64,000 bases of DNA from the NCBI RefSeq assembly GCF_024832785.1, contig NZ_CP116615.1:1550001-1614000 (forward strand). The letters run 5' to 3'. Shown here piece after piece: positions 56,801-64,000 of the stretch. Every line of letters starts with the position of its first letter. Position 1 is the stretch's first letter. Under the pieces are notes generated by a model. It was not told the DNA's origin and ran no database searches. It worked only from the letters and a program-made list of their open reading frames with translations. The translations under genes and the position numbers were made by a program. This stretch comes from Fontisphaera persica (GTDB lineage: Bacteria > Verrucomicrobiota > Verrucomicrobiia > Limisphaerales > Fontisphaeraceae).

Positions 56801-57363
56801 ACAAATACCCGCTCATCGTTTGGGTGGGCAGCGTAGGCTGGCTGGGTGAACGAGGAACCAACTATTATCCCCTGCTGAGCACCAATCAATATGGTCTGTT
56901 CAAACATGAGGAACTGCTGGAAGCCGCCCGCGCCGCCATCGCGCGAGGGCGCCGCCTGCCCCCGCCATCTGACCAGGAACACTGGTGTGCTTATACCACG
57001 GAGCGCAGAGAAATAGCCAATTTCATCAAGGACAACCAAATTCGTGGCGTGATTTACCTGCACGGGGATGCGCACAGTCTGTCGGCCGATGACGGGCGGA
57101 ACGGTGATTACGCCACCGGCGGCGGCGCCCCCATTCCCAGCATGGGTGCTGCCCCGCTGGACAAGGAACCCTCCATTAAAGGCGGCCCCTTCAGTCATCA
57201 TGTCTATCGGCCGCGGCCGCCGGAAGGTTGTTTTGGGCTTCTACACGTGGAAGACCTCGGCGAACAAATCCGGGTGACCTTCAGTGGCCGCAACAACAAA
57301 GACGAGGAAAAAATCCGCCTGTCTTTTGCTGTGCCCGCCCAACCTGCTCCTGCCGTCCCATGA
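53839..57363 (+). CDS. Prolyl oligopeptidase - PhoD phosphatase fusion
   Basis: A 1174-residue exported protein (signal MKQLWLCAAVWAGVCLTAEA). Residues about 25-710 are a complete S9A prolyl oligopeptidase: propeller, then the Ser in RGGSNGGLLMGAAL, Asp in GWHDGRVNP and His in TTGHGLG. Residues about 715-1165 are a PhoD-type phosphodiesterase/phosphatase with GTCARTGS, INAGDFHYLD, YVWDDHDFGGNN and YLHGDAHSL, the metal-binding set. The join has no stop, no signal peptide and no long linker. Both halves look catalytically intact. It ends in an ATGA overlap with the next gene. Confidence 0.9.
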   Translation: MKQLWLCAAVWAGVCLTAEAVNLPATPQKPVVDHYHGQAISDPYQWLEDGQNPEVRQWTEAQNAAARAYLDALPERPWIERRLRQLLQVEKPSYYGLQWAGGRLFALRFQPPRQQPELVFMAGPDDTNGIRVILDLNRFDARGRTSMDFYAPSPDGKIVAVCLSENGSEVGTLHFFTVDNGRKMSDVLPRVQYPTGGGSVAWDNASQGVFYTRYPAPGERPESDLAFYQQVYYHRLGEPLDKDRYEIGRDFPRIAEIDLSSGPGGWILATVANGDGGEYAHYLRNPAGPWLQVTRFEDKIKQAQFGRDPLYVEWPRDDGLYLLSFEGAPRGKILRVSLRNPTLAQAQTVVEEHERYVIQGFAPSASGLYVHYLVGGPSRLVWWDAFTGNRLNVPLRAADLGGVPAAVQQMLVARGDELLYRSASYIHPPAWQVYNPALSRTTARMTALQEETPEDYDDTQVSRVEVTSKDGTKIPLNILHLKGLRLNGELPALLTGYGGYGISLQPSFDPARRLWLEQGGVWAVANLRGGGEFGEPWHQSGQLTNKQNVFDDFIACAEWLIRSNYTRADRLVIRGGSNGGLLMGAALTQRPDLFAGVIAQVGIFDMLRVERDPNGVFNTTEFGTVQNRLHFEALYAYSPYHRVRDGVQYPAVLLTTGWHDGRVNPAHSRKMAARLQATGSQAPVLLRTSFTTGHGLGSAFNDRVAELADVYAFAVRHSGMKYSAILRGPWSGAVTTTSVWVKARLLDEGLNARLVVSRHPDFSEPVYSAPDRSRSANHNLVGFRLGNLSPNTRYYYALEIDGRLDTVRTGQFRTFPAGPSSFTIAWGTCARTGSTSDVFDRIREHQPLIFINAGDFHYLDISVNSVRRFRAAYDRVLASPQQAELYRAIPFAYVWDDHDFGGNNCNKNTPSRPAARQVYQEYVPHYPLMAGRGDVPIYQSFDIGRVKFLLTDCRSERDPVNLPDNEKKSMLGLRQKTWLKQQLLQAKDKYPLIVWVGSVGWLGERGTNYYPLLSTNQYGLFKHEELLEAARAAIARGRRLPPPSDQEHWCAYTTERREIANFIKDNQIRGVIYLHGDAHSLSADDGRNGDYATGGGAPIPSMGAAPLDKEPSIKGGPFSHHVYRPRPPEGCFGLLHVEDLGEQIRVTFSGRNNKDEEKIRLSFAVPAQPAPAVP

Positions 57364-58061
57364 AAACCACCGTGATTAAGTACGTGGCGAGCGCCCTTTG
57401 CGCCGCCGGCCTAACCTTCACTTTGCCCTTCTCTGCGGCGTGTCAGACGATTAAAGGCCCCTTGGAGGGCGTCTGGAGCTGGAACTTCACCATGCCGGAC
57501 GGTGCCACGGTCCGGCCACAGCTTGAACTTAAGCTGACGGACGGCGTTGTCAGCGGTGTTACCCGCTTGCGGGCCGGCACAGAAGCCCCCATCACGAATG
57601 CCGTCCTGGAAGGCAACCGCCTGAAGTTTGAGGTCATCCGACAACAGGGGGAGCAGGTGGTGACCACCCGCTATGAAGGCGTGGTGAATGACGGCCGCAT
57701 CACCGGCCGCATCGAATCCAACTGGAGCGGACAATGGCAATCTTATCCCTGGAATGCCGCACATTTAACCCGTGATATTGAAGGCCGGTGGGTTTGGGGC
57801 ATGCGGGCGGTGGAGTTAAAACTGGACGGCCAGAAGCTTGTTGGCAAGGTTATCCTGGAAGGCAATGCTGAGTTTCCCCTGCTCTCCGGCAGTTTTTCCA
57901 ACGGCATGGTGACATTTCACATTGAACGAGAACGCGACGGCCAACCCTACATCAACATTTTTGAAGCCACTTTGGAGGGCCGCTCCCTCAAAGGGCAAAT
58001 CACCCGCATTTGGGGCACTGAAACCAATCACAATGATTGGGAGGCCTTCCGGCCACGATGA
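57360..58061 (+). CDS. Exported beta-rich protein, two similar halves
   Basis: A 233-residue protein with a signal peptide (IKYVASALCAAGLTFTLPF), perhaps a lipoprotein since SAAC follows. The mature part has two halves of the same pattern: EGVWSWNFTMPDGATVRPQL then LEGNRLKFEV, and EGRWVWGMRAVELKLDGQKL then FSNGMVTFHI. Each looks like a small lipocalin-type barrel or sandwich. I cannot assign a function. ATG 57360 overlaps the stop of the fusion gene (ATGA), so it is translated with it. It overlaps or closely precedes the sulfatase gene. Confidence 0.75.
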   Translation: MKTTVIKYVASALCAAGLTFTLPFSAACQTIKGPLEGVWSWNFTMPDGATVRPQLELKLTDGVVSGVTRLRAGTEAPITNAVLEGNRLKFEVIRQQGEQVVTTRYEGVVNDGRITGRIESNWSGQWQSYPWNAAHLTRDIEGRWVWGMRAVELKLDGQKLVGKVILEGNAEFPLLSGSFSNGMVTFHIERERDGQPYINIFEATLEGRSLKGQITRIWGTETNHNDWEAFRPR

Positions 58062-58093
58062 GAGGAAAAACAACACCCCACCCTTGCGACCCT

Positions 58094-59638
58094 ATGAAGG
58101 ACGCCATGACCCGCTTATCCCTCGCGTTGCTGGCAACATTTGTGATGGGTTTTTCAGGGGCTTTGCCCCCCTTGGCCGCGGCTGCCAGCCGGCCGCTGAA
58201 TATTGTCTTCATGATTGCCGATGATTTGGGCTATGGCGAATTGGGCTGTTATGGCCAGAAAAAGATACCCACCCCGCATTTGGACCGCCTCGCCTCCCAA
58301 GGCATGCGCTTCACCCAGCACTACAGTGGCGCACCCGTTTGCGCACCGGCGCGCTGCGTGCTCATGACCGGCCTGCACCTGGGCCATGCCGAGATACGTG
58401 GCAACCAGCAAGCTAAAGTGCGATTCCCCGAATTTGAGGAGGGCCAACATCCCCTTTCTGCCGAAGCGGTCACGTTTGTCCAATTGTTCCAGAAAGCGGG
58501 TTACGCCACCGGCGCGATGGGCAAATGGGGGCTTGGCCCGGTGGGAAGCACGGGTGACCCCAACCGCAAAGGATTCGACCTTTTTTTTGGCTATAACTGC
58601 CAGTCCATCGCTCACAGTTATTATCCAGCCTATCTCTGGCGCAACACCGAGAAAGTCCCCTTGAACCAGCCCCCCATTCCCGGCCATGCCAAACAACCTG
58701 AAGGCCAGGTTAAAATGGAAGATTGGCTGGGCCAGCACTATGCGCCGGATGTTATGTTGAAAGAGGCACTGAAATTTGTGGAGGCCAACGCCCGGCGTCC
58801 TTTCTTTTTATTTTTGCCGTTCATCGAGCCCCATCTGGCCATGCACCCGCCAAAGGCCTGGGTGGAAAAATTCCCGCAGGAATGGGACAGCGAGGCCTAT
58901 CGCGGAGAAAACAATTATCTTCCGCATCCTCGCCCCCGGGCCGCTTACGCCGCCATGATTGCCCATCTCGATGACCAGGTGGGCCAGGTGCTTGCGGCCT
59001 TGGAACGGGCAGGAATTGCGGAACACACCTTGGTCATCTTTACCAGTGATAACGGGCCAACCATGCCAGCCCGTAATCCCTCCAAGTTTCATATCGGCGG
59101 CGCAGACATATCCTTCTTCAACAGCGCGGGCGGCTTGCGCGGCTACAAAGGCACCGTCTATGAAGGCGGCCTGCGGGTGCCCTTGATTGCGCGCCTGCCC
59201 GGACGCATTCCCGCAGGCGCCGTCAACGATACCCCCTCCTATTTCGCTGATTGGTTCCCCACTCTCTGCGATGCCGCCGGCCTTCCCATTCCGGCTGGTC
59301 TGGATGGCGTGAGCCTCTGGCCGGTGCTCACGGGTCAGGCCAAAACCTTGCCCCGGCGACCGCCCATGGTTTGGGTGTTTCCTGAGACCGGTGGCCAGGT
59401 GGCAGTGCGGCTGGGACAATTCAAGGTGGTGCGGCAAAACCTTCGTACCCCCAATCCCGGACCGTGGGAGGTTTACAACCTTGCCGAGGACCCCGGCGAA
59501 ACTCGCAACCTGGCTGAACAACACCCGGACATTCTCAAGCAAGCTCAGGATATTTTGCGCAGAGAGACCAAACCCAATCCGGTATTTCCCGTGCCCATAC
59601 CCGGCGTCATTTCCACCAATGCCGCCGCAGTCCCCTAA
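58094..59638 (+). CDS. Exported Cys-type sulfatase
   Basis: A 514-residue sulfatase with a signal peptide (LSLALLATFVMGFSGALPP). The modified Cys lies in VCAPARCVLMTG (C-x-P-x-R), and metal residues are in MIADDLGYGELGCYG and FTSDNGPT. The family segment GYATGAMGKWGLG is normal. It would need an FGE or an AtsB-type maturase for formylglycine; the FGE-fold protein at 46515 lacks one active Cys. Start is ATG 58094 or 58106; an ATG at 58058 overlaps the previous stop (ATGA) and adds twelve residues. Substrate is unknown; polysaccharide desulfation is likely. Confidence 0.92.
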   Translation: MKDAMTRLSLALLATFVMGFSGALPPLAAAASRPLNIVFMIADDLGYGELGCYGQKKIPTPHLDRLASQGMRFTQHYSGAPVCAPARCVLMTGLHLGHAEIRGNQQAKVRFPEFEEGQHPLSAEAVTFVQLFQKAGYATGAMGKWGLGPVGSTGDPNRKGFDLFFGYNCQSIAHSYYPAYLWRNTEKVPLNQPPIPGHAKQPEGQVKMEDWLGQHYAPDVMLKEALKFVEANARRPFFLFLPFIEPHLAMHPPKAWVEKFPQEWDSEAYRGENNYLPHPRPRAAYAAMIAHLDDQVGQVLAALERAGIAEHTLVIFTSDNGPTMPARNPSKFHIGGADISFFNSAGGLRGYKGTVYEGGLRVPLIARLPGRIPAGAVNDTPSYFADWFPTLCDAAGLPIPAGLDGVSLWPVLTGQAKTLPRRPPMVWVFPETGGQVAVRLGQFKVVRQNLRTPNPGPWEVYNLAEDPGETRNLAEQHPDILKQAQDILRRETKPNPVFPVPIPGVISTNAAAVP

Positions 59639-59763
59639 ACACAATGGCAATGCCCCTTTCCCGCAGCTAGGCAGTCCGGGGCCGCAATCACTTGCGCTCA
59701 GAAGGATTACCCGCGATTCCCAGATTGATTTTCGCCGCAAAAGGGGTCTAATCCGGGGCGGGT

Positions 59764-60510
59764 ATGAAAATTATTGGCGTGATTCCGGCGCGGTATGGAG
59801 CCAAGCGATTTCCCGGCAAACCGCTGGCCTTCATTGCTGGAAAATTTTTAATTCAGCGGGTCATCGAGCAATGCCAACAGGCGCGGTCCCTGGCAGAAGT
59901 TATCGTTGCCACCGATGACCGGCGTATCGCGGAAGTGGCCGGGCGCTTTGCCAGCGTTGAGATGACCTCGCCCCATCATCCCAGCGGTACAGACCGTGTC
60001 GCCGAAGTGGTCCGTCGGCGGGAATGTGACGCCGTGGTCAATTTACAGGGAGATGAACCCTTGATGCCCCCGGCGGCCGTTGATGCTGTGGCTCAGGCGT
60101 TGAGCCACTCGGAAATGACCACCGCCGCCACCCCGCTGCGCGAACTGGCCGACTATGACAACCCCAATGCTGTCAAAGTGGTGGTCAATGGGCGCGGTCG
60201 GGCCTTGTATTTTTCCCGGCGCACCATACCCTATCTGCGGGCCGACGCTCACCGCCCGGCGGCCGAGCAGATGTCGGCGTTTCCTTTTTTGAAACATTTG
60301 GGCATTTACGGCTATCGGCGGGATACCCTTTTGCGGCTGGTGGATAGCCCGGTAAGCCCGCTGGAAGCTGCAGAACAATTGGAACAATTGCGCGCGCTGG
60401 AGCTGGAAATTCCCATTCATGTGTCGGTGGTGGATTACCAGGGGGCCAGCGTGGATGTGCCCGAGGATATTGCGGTGGTGGAGTCACGCCTGAAACAGAT
60501 GGCCGGCTGA
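59764..60510 (+). CDS. kdsB: CMP-KDO synthetase
   Basis: A 248-residue enzyme that activates KDO with CTP for LPS inner-core synthesis. The nucleotide-binding start is IGVIPARYGAKRFPGKPLAF, followed by IVATDDRRIAE and VVNLQGDEPLMPP. Residues for sugar binding (FPFLKHLGIYGYRRDTLL) are normal. Its presence shows a Gram-negative LPS-type envelope. pyrG, the CTP synthase gene, begins 36 bases after its stop, so substrate supply and use are probably co-expressed. Confidence 0.96.
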   Translation: MKIIGVIPARYGAKRFPGKPLAFIAGKFLIQRVIEQCQQARSLAEVIVATDDRRIAEVAGRFASVEMTSPHHPSGTDRVAEVVRRRECDAVVNLQGDEPLMPPAAVDAVAQALSHSEMTTAATPLRELADYDNPNAVKVVVNGRGRALYFSRRTIPYLRADAHRPAAEQMSAFPFLKHLGIYGYRRDTLLRLVDSPVSPLEAAEQLEQLRALELEIPIHVSVVDYQGASVDVPEDIAVVESRLKQMAG

Positions 60511-60546
60511 CCCCACCCGCCAACCGGATGGCTTAACCATAATTTT

Positions 60547-62169
60547 ATGGCGGATACCAAATACATTTTTGTAACCGGCGGCGTCATCAGCTCGCTGGGA
60601 AAAGGATTAACCGCAGCCGCCCTGGGGACGTTGTTGGAACACCGCGGGCTGAAAGTGGTCCTGCAAAAATTCGACCCCTATCTTAACGTGGACCCCGGCA
60701 CCATGAATCCGTTTCAACATGGCGAGGTCTATGTGCTGGATGATGGGGCGGAGACCGACCTGGATTTGGGGCACTACGAGCGATTCACCAACGTGCAATT
60801 GACGCGGTTGAACAATCTCACCAGCGGGCAGGTCTATCAAACCGTTTTGGAAAACGAGCGCAAAGGCGTGTACCTCGGCAAAACCGTTCAGGTCATTCCG
60901 CACGTCACGGAGGAAATCCAGAAGCGCATTTACCTCATGGCCGAGCAATCCAAGGCCGATGTGGTCATTACCGAAATTGGCGGCACCACGGGAGACATTG
61001 AGGGGCTGCCCTTCCTGGAGGCCATTCGGGAATTCGCCCTGGATGTGGGCACCAACAATGCCATGTTCATTCATGTCACCTACGTGCCGTTCATCAAGGC
61101 AGCAGGTGAACTCAAGACCAAGCCCACCCAGCAATCGGTGGCCAAATTGCGGGAAATCGGCATCACGCCGCATGTCCTGGTCTGCCGTTGCGAAAAACCG
61201 CTCGACAAGGAACTGCGAGCCAAAATCTCCATGTTCTGTAATGTGCCCCTCGAGGCGGTGATTGAGGAAAAGGACGTGGACCATTCCATTTACGAAGTGC
61301 CCTTGATGCTGCAGCGGGAGCGGATGGATGAAATTGTGTGCCGCCATCTGGGCTTGAACACACCGCAGGCCGACATGAGCCAGTGGCGCGAGATCATCCG
61401 CACTTTGATCGCTCCCTCCCACCGCGTACGCATTGGGGTGGTGGGCAAATACATCGGCCTCCAGGACGCCTACAAATCCGTTTATGAGGCGTTGATTCAT
61501 GGCGGCATTGCCAATGACTGCGGCGTGGAAATCGTGCGCATCGAAGCCCAGGAAATCGAACGGCACGGAGCGGAAAAGATGCTCAGCGGCCTTGGCGGCA
61601 TCCTGGTGCCCGGCGGATTTGGGGAACGCGGCATCGAAGGCAAAATCCGCGCCGCCCAATTCGCCCGTGAAAAACGCATCCCCTACCTCGGGCTGTGTCT
61701 GGGCATGCAGATAGCCGTGATTGAATTTGCTCGCAACGTGCTCAAGCTGGAACGCGCGCATTCCACCGAGTTTGAGCCGCGCTCGCCGCACCCCGTCATC
61801 TGCCTGCAGGAGGAACAAAAACTGGTCACCAAGAAAGGGGGCACCATGCGCCTGGGGCGGCAGCCCGCCCAATTGTTGATGGGCACGCTGGCCGCCAAGT
61901 TATACGGGGCGTTTGTGATTCAGGAGCGCCATCGCCACCGCTACGAATTCAATAACAAATACCGCAAGTCCTTTGAGGAGGCCGGCATGGTTTTCAGCGG
62001 CACCACGCCCGACGGCAAACTCATCGAGTTGATTGAAATTCCCGATCATCCCTTCTTCATCGCCAGCCAGTTCCATCCAGAATTCCAAAGCAAACCGCAC
62101 CGCCCACACCCGCTCTTTCGCGGATTCATCGCCGCGGCCCACCTGGCGATGCACCAAAAACCTTTATAA
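60547..62169 (+). CDS. pyrG: CTP synthase
   Basis: A 540-residue enzyme making CTP from UTP, ATP and glutamine. The synthetase domain starts with [20 protein letters not shown]. The glutaminase domain has [12 protein letters not shown] with the nucleophile Cys, and HPEF near the C terminus supplies the His-Glu pair. Length is normal. It follows kdsB and is followed by folC, whose frame opens within its last 140 bases. A long antisense open frame is a shadow. Confidence 0.98.
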   Translation: MADTKYIFVTGGVISSLGKGLTAAALGTLLEHRGLKVVLQKFDPYLNVDPGTMNPFQHGEVYVLDDGAETDLDLGHYERFTNVQLTRLNNLTSGQVYQTVLENERKGVYLGKTVQVIPHVTEEIQKRIYLMAEQSKADVVITEIGGTTGDIEGLPFLEAIREFALDVGTNNAMFIHVTYVPFIKAAGELKTKPTQQSVAKLREIGITPHVLVCRCEKPLDKELRAKISMFCNVPLEAVIEEKDVDHSIYEVPLMLQRERMDEIVCRHLGLNTPQADMSQWREIIRTLIAPSHRVRIGVVGKYIGLQDAYKSVYEALIHGGIANDCGVEIVRIEAQEIERHGAEKMLSGLGGILVPGGFGERGIEGKIRAAQFAREKRIPYLGLCLGMQIAVIEFARNVLKLERAHSTEFEPRSPHPVICLQEEQKLVTKKGGTMRLGRQPAQLLMGTLAAKLYGAFVIQERHRHRYEFNNKYRKSFEEAGMVFSGTTPDGKLIELIEIPDHPFFIASQFHPEFQSKPHRPHPLFRGFIAAAHLAMHQKPL

Positions 62170-62182
62170 CTCTTCGGGCGCC

Positions 62183-63493
62183 TTGACCTATTTGCAAGCC
62201 ATCGCCTGGCTGGAAAGTCTCCAGATGTTTGGCGCCAAACCGGGCCTGGAGCGCATGCAAAGGCTGGTGGACGCCGCCGGACATCCGGAGCGCCATCTGC
62301 GTTTCATCCATGTCGCAGGGACCAATGGCAAAGGCTCCACCTGCGCCATGCTGGAAAGCATTTACCGGCGCACGGGCTTGAAAGTTGGGCTGTTTACCTC
62401 CCCGCACCTGGTGGCTTTCGCCGAGCGCATCCAAATCAACCGCCAGTTGATTGCCGCCGATGACGTGGCGCGCTTGACCGCCCAGTTGCGCCCGCTGGTG
62501 GCAGACCTTAGCGCCACGGACCCCCCTACTTTTTTCGAGGTCGTTACCCTCATGGCCCTCGTGTACTTCGCCGAGCGCCGATGCGATTTGGTTATTTGGG
62601 AAACCGGCCTGGGCGGACGACTGGACGCCACCAATATCGTCACCCCACTGGCCAGCGTCATTACCAACATCCACTACGACCATGAAAAATGGCTGGGCCA
62701 TACCCTGCCGCAAATTGCCGCCGAGAAGGCGGGCATCATCAAACCCGGCATTCCGGTGATTGTGGCTCCCAATCCCCCGGAAGTGCTGGATGTCTTCCGA
62801 CAGCGTGCGGCTGCATTAAAAGCGCCGCTAATGGTGGTGTCCCCCGGAGACCCGCATGACGTGCTGGCCCATCAAATCCAGCTCCCGCTGTTAGGCGAGC
62901 ATCAGCGAGCCAACGCAGCCACCGCCATTGCCACCGTCCACACCTTGATGCCCGTCCTGCCCGTTTACCGGCAGCATCTCGTTACGGGACTTGAAACCGT
63001 ACACTGGCCGGGACGCATGCAGCGGGTGCGTCAAGGCCCCCAGGAATTCATTCTGGATGGCGCTCACAATCCCGGAGGCGTGGAGGCCCTTTGCGCCACC
63101 CTGCAGAGGCTTTATCCCAGTTTGAAACCGGCCTTTATCGTGGGTGTTTTGCGGGATAAAAACTGGCAGCAAATGCTGGCCACCCTGCGCCAGCACGCCT
63201 GCCGGATGCTGCTGGTCACTGTGGGCAGCGAGCGCGCAGCCACCGCTGAAGAATTACGCGCCGGTTGTGGGCCGGATGACCCCGCCTGCCCTGTTTCCTG
63301 CCATCCCAGTCTTGCCTTGGCCTTGCAAGCAGCCCGCGGTGAACCACAGGTGGTGATTTGCGGCTCACTGTATTTGGTGGGGGAAGCCATGGAATTGCTG
63401 CATCTGGAATCCACCCCTAAAAACGGCCAGGAGCGGTCACTCAACGAATGGGGAGGAAACCCACCGCCGCCTGCCTTTCCCACCCCAACATAA
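62183..63493 (+). CDS. folC: Folylpolyglutamate/dihydrofolate synthase
   Basis: A 436-residue Mur-ligase-fold enzyme that makes dihydrofolate and/or adds glutamates to folates. The P-loop is FIHVAGTNGKGSTCAML, followed by VGLFTSPHLVAFAERIQIN, WETGLGGRLDATNI and DGAHNPGG, all typical. I chose TTG 62183 because it gives the family-like MTYLQAIAWLESLQMFG start and sits 13 bases after the pyrG stop. The open frame extends back into pyrG without homology. The start is the least certain part. Confidence 0.92.
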   Translation: MTYLQAIAWLESLQMFGAKPGLERMQRLVDAAGHPERHLRFIHVAGTNGKGSTCAMLESIYRRTGLKVGLFTSPHLVAFAERIQINRQLIAADDVARLTAQLRPLVADLSATDPPTFFEVVTLMALVYFAERRCDLVIWETGLGGRLDATNIVTPLASVITNIHYDHEKWLGHTLPQIAAEKAGIIKPGIPVIVAPNPPEVLDVFRQRAAALKAPLMVVSPGDPHDVLAHQIQLPLLGEHQRANAATAIATVHTLMPVLPVYRQHLVTGLETVHWPGRMQRVRQGPQEFILDGAHNPGGVEALCATLQRLYPSLKPAFIVGVLRDKNWQQMLATLRQHACRMLLVTVGSERAATAEELRAGCGPDDPACPVSCHPSLALALQAARGEPQVVICGSLYLVGEAMELLHLESTPKNGQERSLNEWGGNPPPPAFPTPT

Positions 63494-63516
63494 ACCAATG
63501 GCAGTTTATGTTTTTT
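63487..63516 (+). terminator. Rho-independent terminator after folC
   Basis: AACATAAAC at 63487-63495 and GTTTATGTT at 63504-63512 form a perfect 9-bp stem with an 8-base loop. Six Ts lie at 63511-63516. The stem includes the folC stop codon. It is A+T-rich, so moderate in strength, and probably ends the kdsB-pyrG-folC transcript. Confidence 0.5.
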
Positions 63517-63566
63517 CTGAATTTTTGTTTCACAAAGGCGGCGTCCGGTGATACCCAAAGCTGCGC

Positions 63567-64000
63567 ATGACCCGCATGGAACAACTGCAAGGCCGCCTGC
63601 GCGCGGAACCCCGCCGCTGGCTGGTCACGGGGGCAGCCGGTTTTATCGGCTCGCATTTGGTCGAAACCCTTTTGAGATGGGACCAACCGGTCCGCGGGCT
63701 GGATAATTTTGCCACCGGCAAACGCGCCAACCTTAACCAGGTGCAACAGGCGGTGGCTTCAGATCAATGGGCGCGATTCGAGTTCATCGAAGGGGATATA
63801 CGTGACCCACAGGTTTGCCAGCGCGCCTGTCACGACGTGGAAATCGTGCTGCATCAGGCCGCCCTGGGTTCCGTGCCCCGCTCCCTCGCCGACCCTCTGC
63901 TGAGCCACGAGGTCAACGTCAATGGCACCCTCAATATCTTCCACGCCGCCCGTATCGCCAGGGTAGCCCGGGTCATTTATGCCAGCAGCAGCGCTGTCTA
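63567..64000 (+). CDS. WbpP-like UDP-sugar 4-epimerase, N-terminal part
   Basis: The frame is open to the window edge. The NAD-binding start reads [20 protein letters not shown] and the segment [15 protein letters not shown] matches the WbpP/TviC branch of short-chain epimerases. [19 protein letters not shown] supports it, and the last visible residues YASSSAV lead towards the catalytic Ser. This branch acts on UDP-GlcNAc or its uronic acid for surface polysaccharide. ATG 63567 or 63576 are possible starts. The C-terminal half is not visible, so substrate is uncertain. Confidence 0.85.
   Translation, partial: MTRMEQLQGRLRAEPRRWLVTGAAGFIGSHLVETLLRWDQPVRGLDNFATGKRANLNQVQQAVASDQWARFEFIEGDIRDPQVCQRACHDVEIVLHQAALGSVPRSLADPLLSHEVNVNGTLNIFHAARIARVARVIYASSSAV

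Noticed and set aside
46515-59638. FGE-fold protein and sulfatase as a maturation pair
   Set aside because: The FGE-fold protein lacks one of the two active Cys residues and lies more than 10 kb from the sulfatase gene.
60607-61872. Long open frame antisense to pyrG
   Set aside because: The pyrG frame is unmistakable; the antisense frame is His-rich shadow sequence without motif.

Overview
The window reads as a piece of chromosome from a Gram-negative verrucomicrobium, most likely of the Pedosphaera/Limisphaera lineage (Limisphaerales). The signs are a moderately high G+C content, an ECF sigma factor of the large planctomycete/verrucomicrobial type overlapping a zinc-ribbon Ser/Thr kinase, Tat-exported Gfo/Idh oxidoreductases, a Cys-type sulfatase, a giant lamin-tail/CotH secreted protein, a short C-terminal module shared by two secreted proteins, and KDO synthesis (so an LPS-type outer membrane). 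This placement is inference from gene content; no rRNA or tRNA gene was seen. No CRISPR array, insertion sequence, prophage or plasmid origin was seen.

Layout. 1-516 is the tail of a sialidase-like protein. 775-5360 holds envelope-lipid and housekeeping genes (cdsA, dxr, a HAD phosphatase, lysS). 5472-8539 holds a DUF2017-like protein next to aat (N-degron tagging), a VKOR-DsbA disulfide-forming fusion and a small exported Cys-repeat protein. 8643-13577 holds gdhA with a clear terminator, purF, a SirB1/transglutaminase-like protein and an ECF sigma factor that overlaps the giant kinase gene at 13574-17848. 18020-27698 holds yicC, a TPR protein coupled to uvrA, an SRAP/YedK-type DNA-crosslink protein, YjbQ and the amgK-murU cell-wall recycling pair.

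28054-32299 is a MacAB-type export system followed by a Ser/Thr kinase with altered catalytic motifs. 32381-48902 is rich in exported proteins: a Tat alkaline phosphatase, the 2310-residue lamin-tail/CotH protein, an unknown secreted protein, a membrane spermidine-synthase-like/TPR protein, an FGE-fold protein and a Gfo/Idh oxidoreductase. 49080-51803 returns to metabolism (lysA, mazG, a DeoC-fold protein lacking the usual Schiff-base motif).

51940-59638 is the most unusual stretch. A Tat-type Gfo/Idh gene is followed by a TrmO-fold gene whose signal peptide and enzyme domain lie in different frames, joined at an A-run. Diverging from them is a prolyl-oligopeptidase/PhoD-phosphatase fusion gene that overlaps, start-to-stop, a secreted beta-rich protein gene, followed closely by a sulfatase. 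The window ends with kdsB-pyrG-folC (CTP supply next to its use for CMP-KDO), a terminator and the start of a WbpP-like UDP-sugar 4-epimerase.
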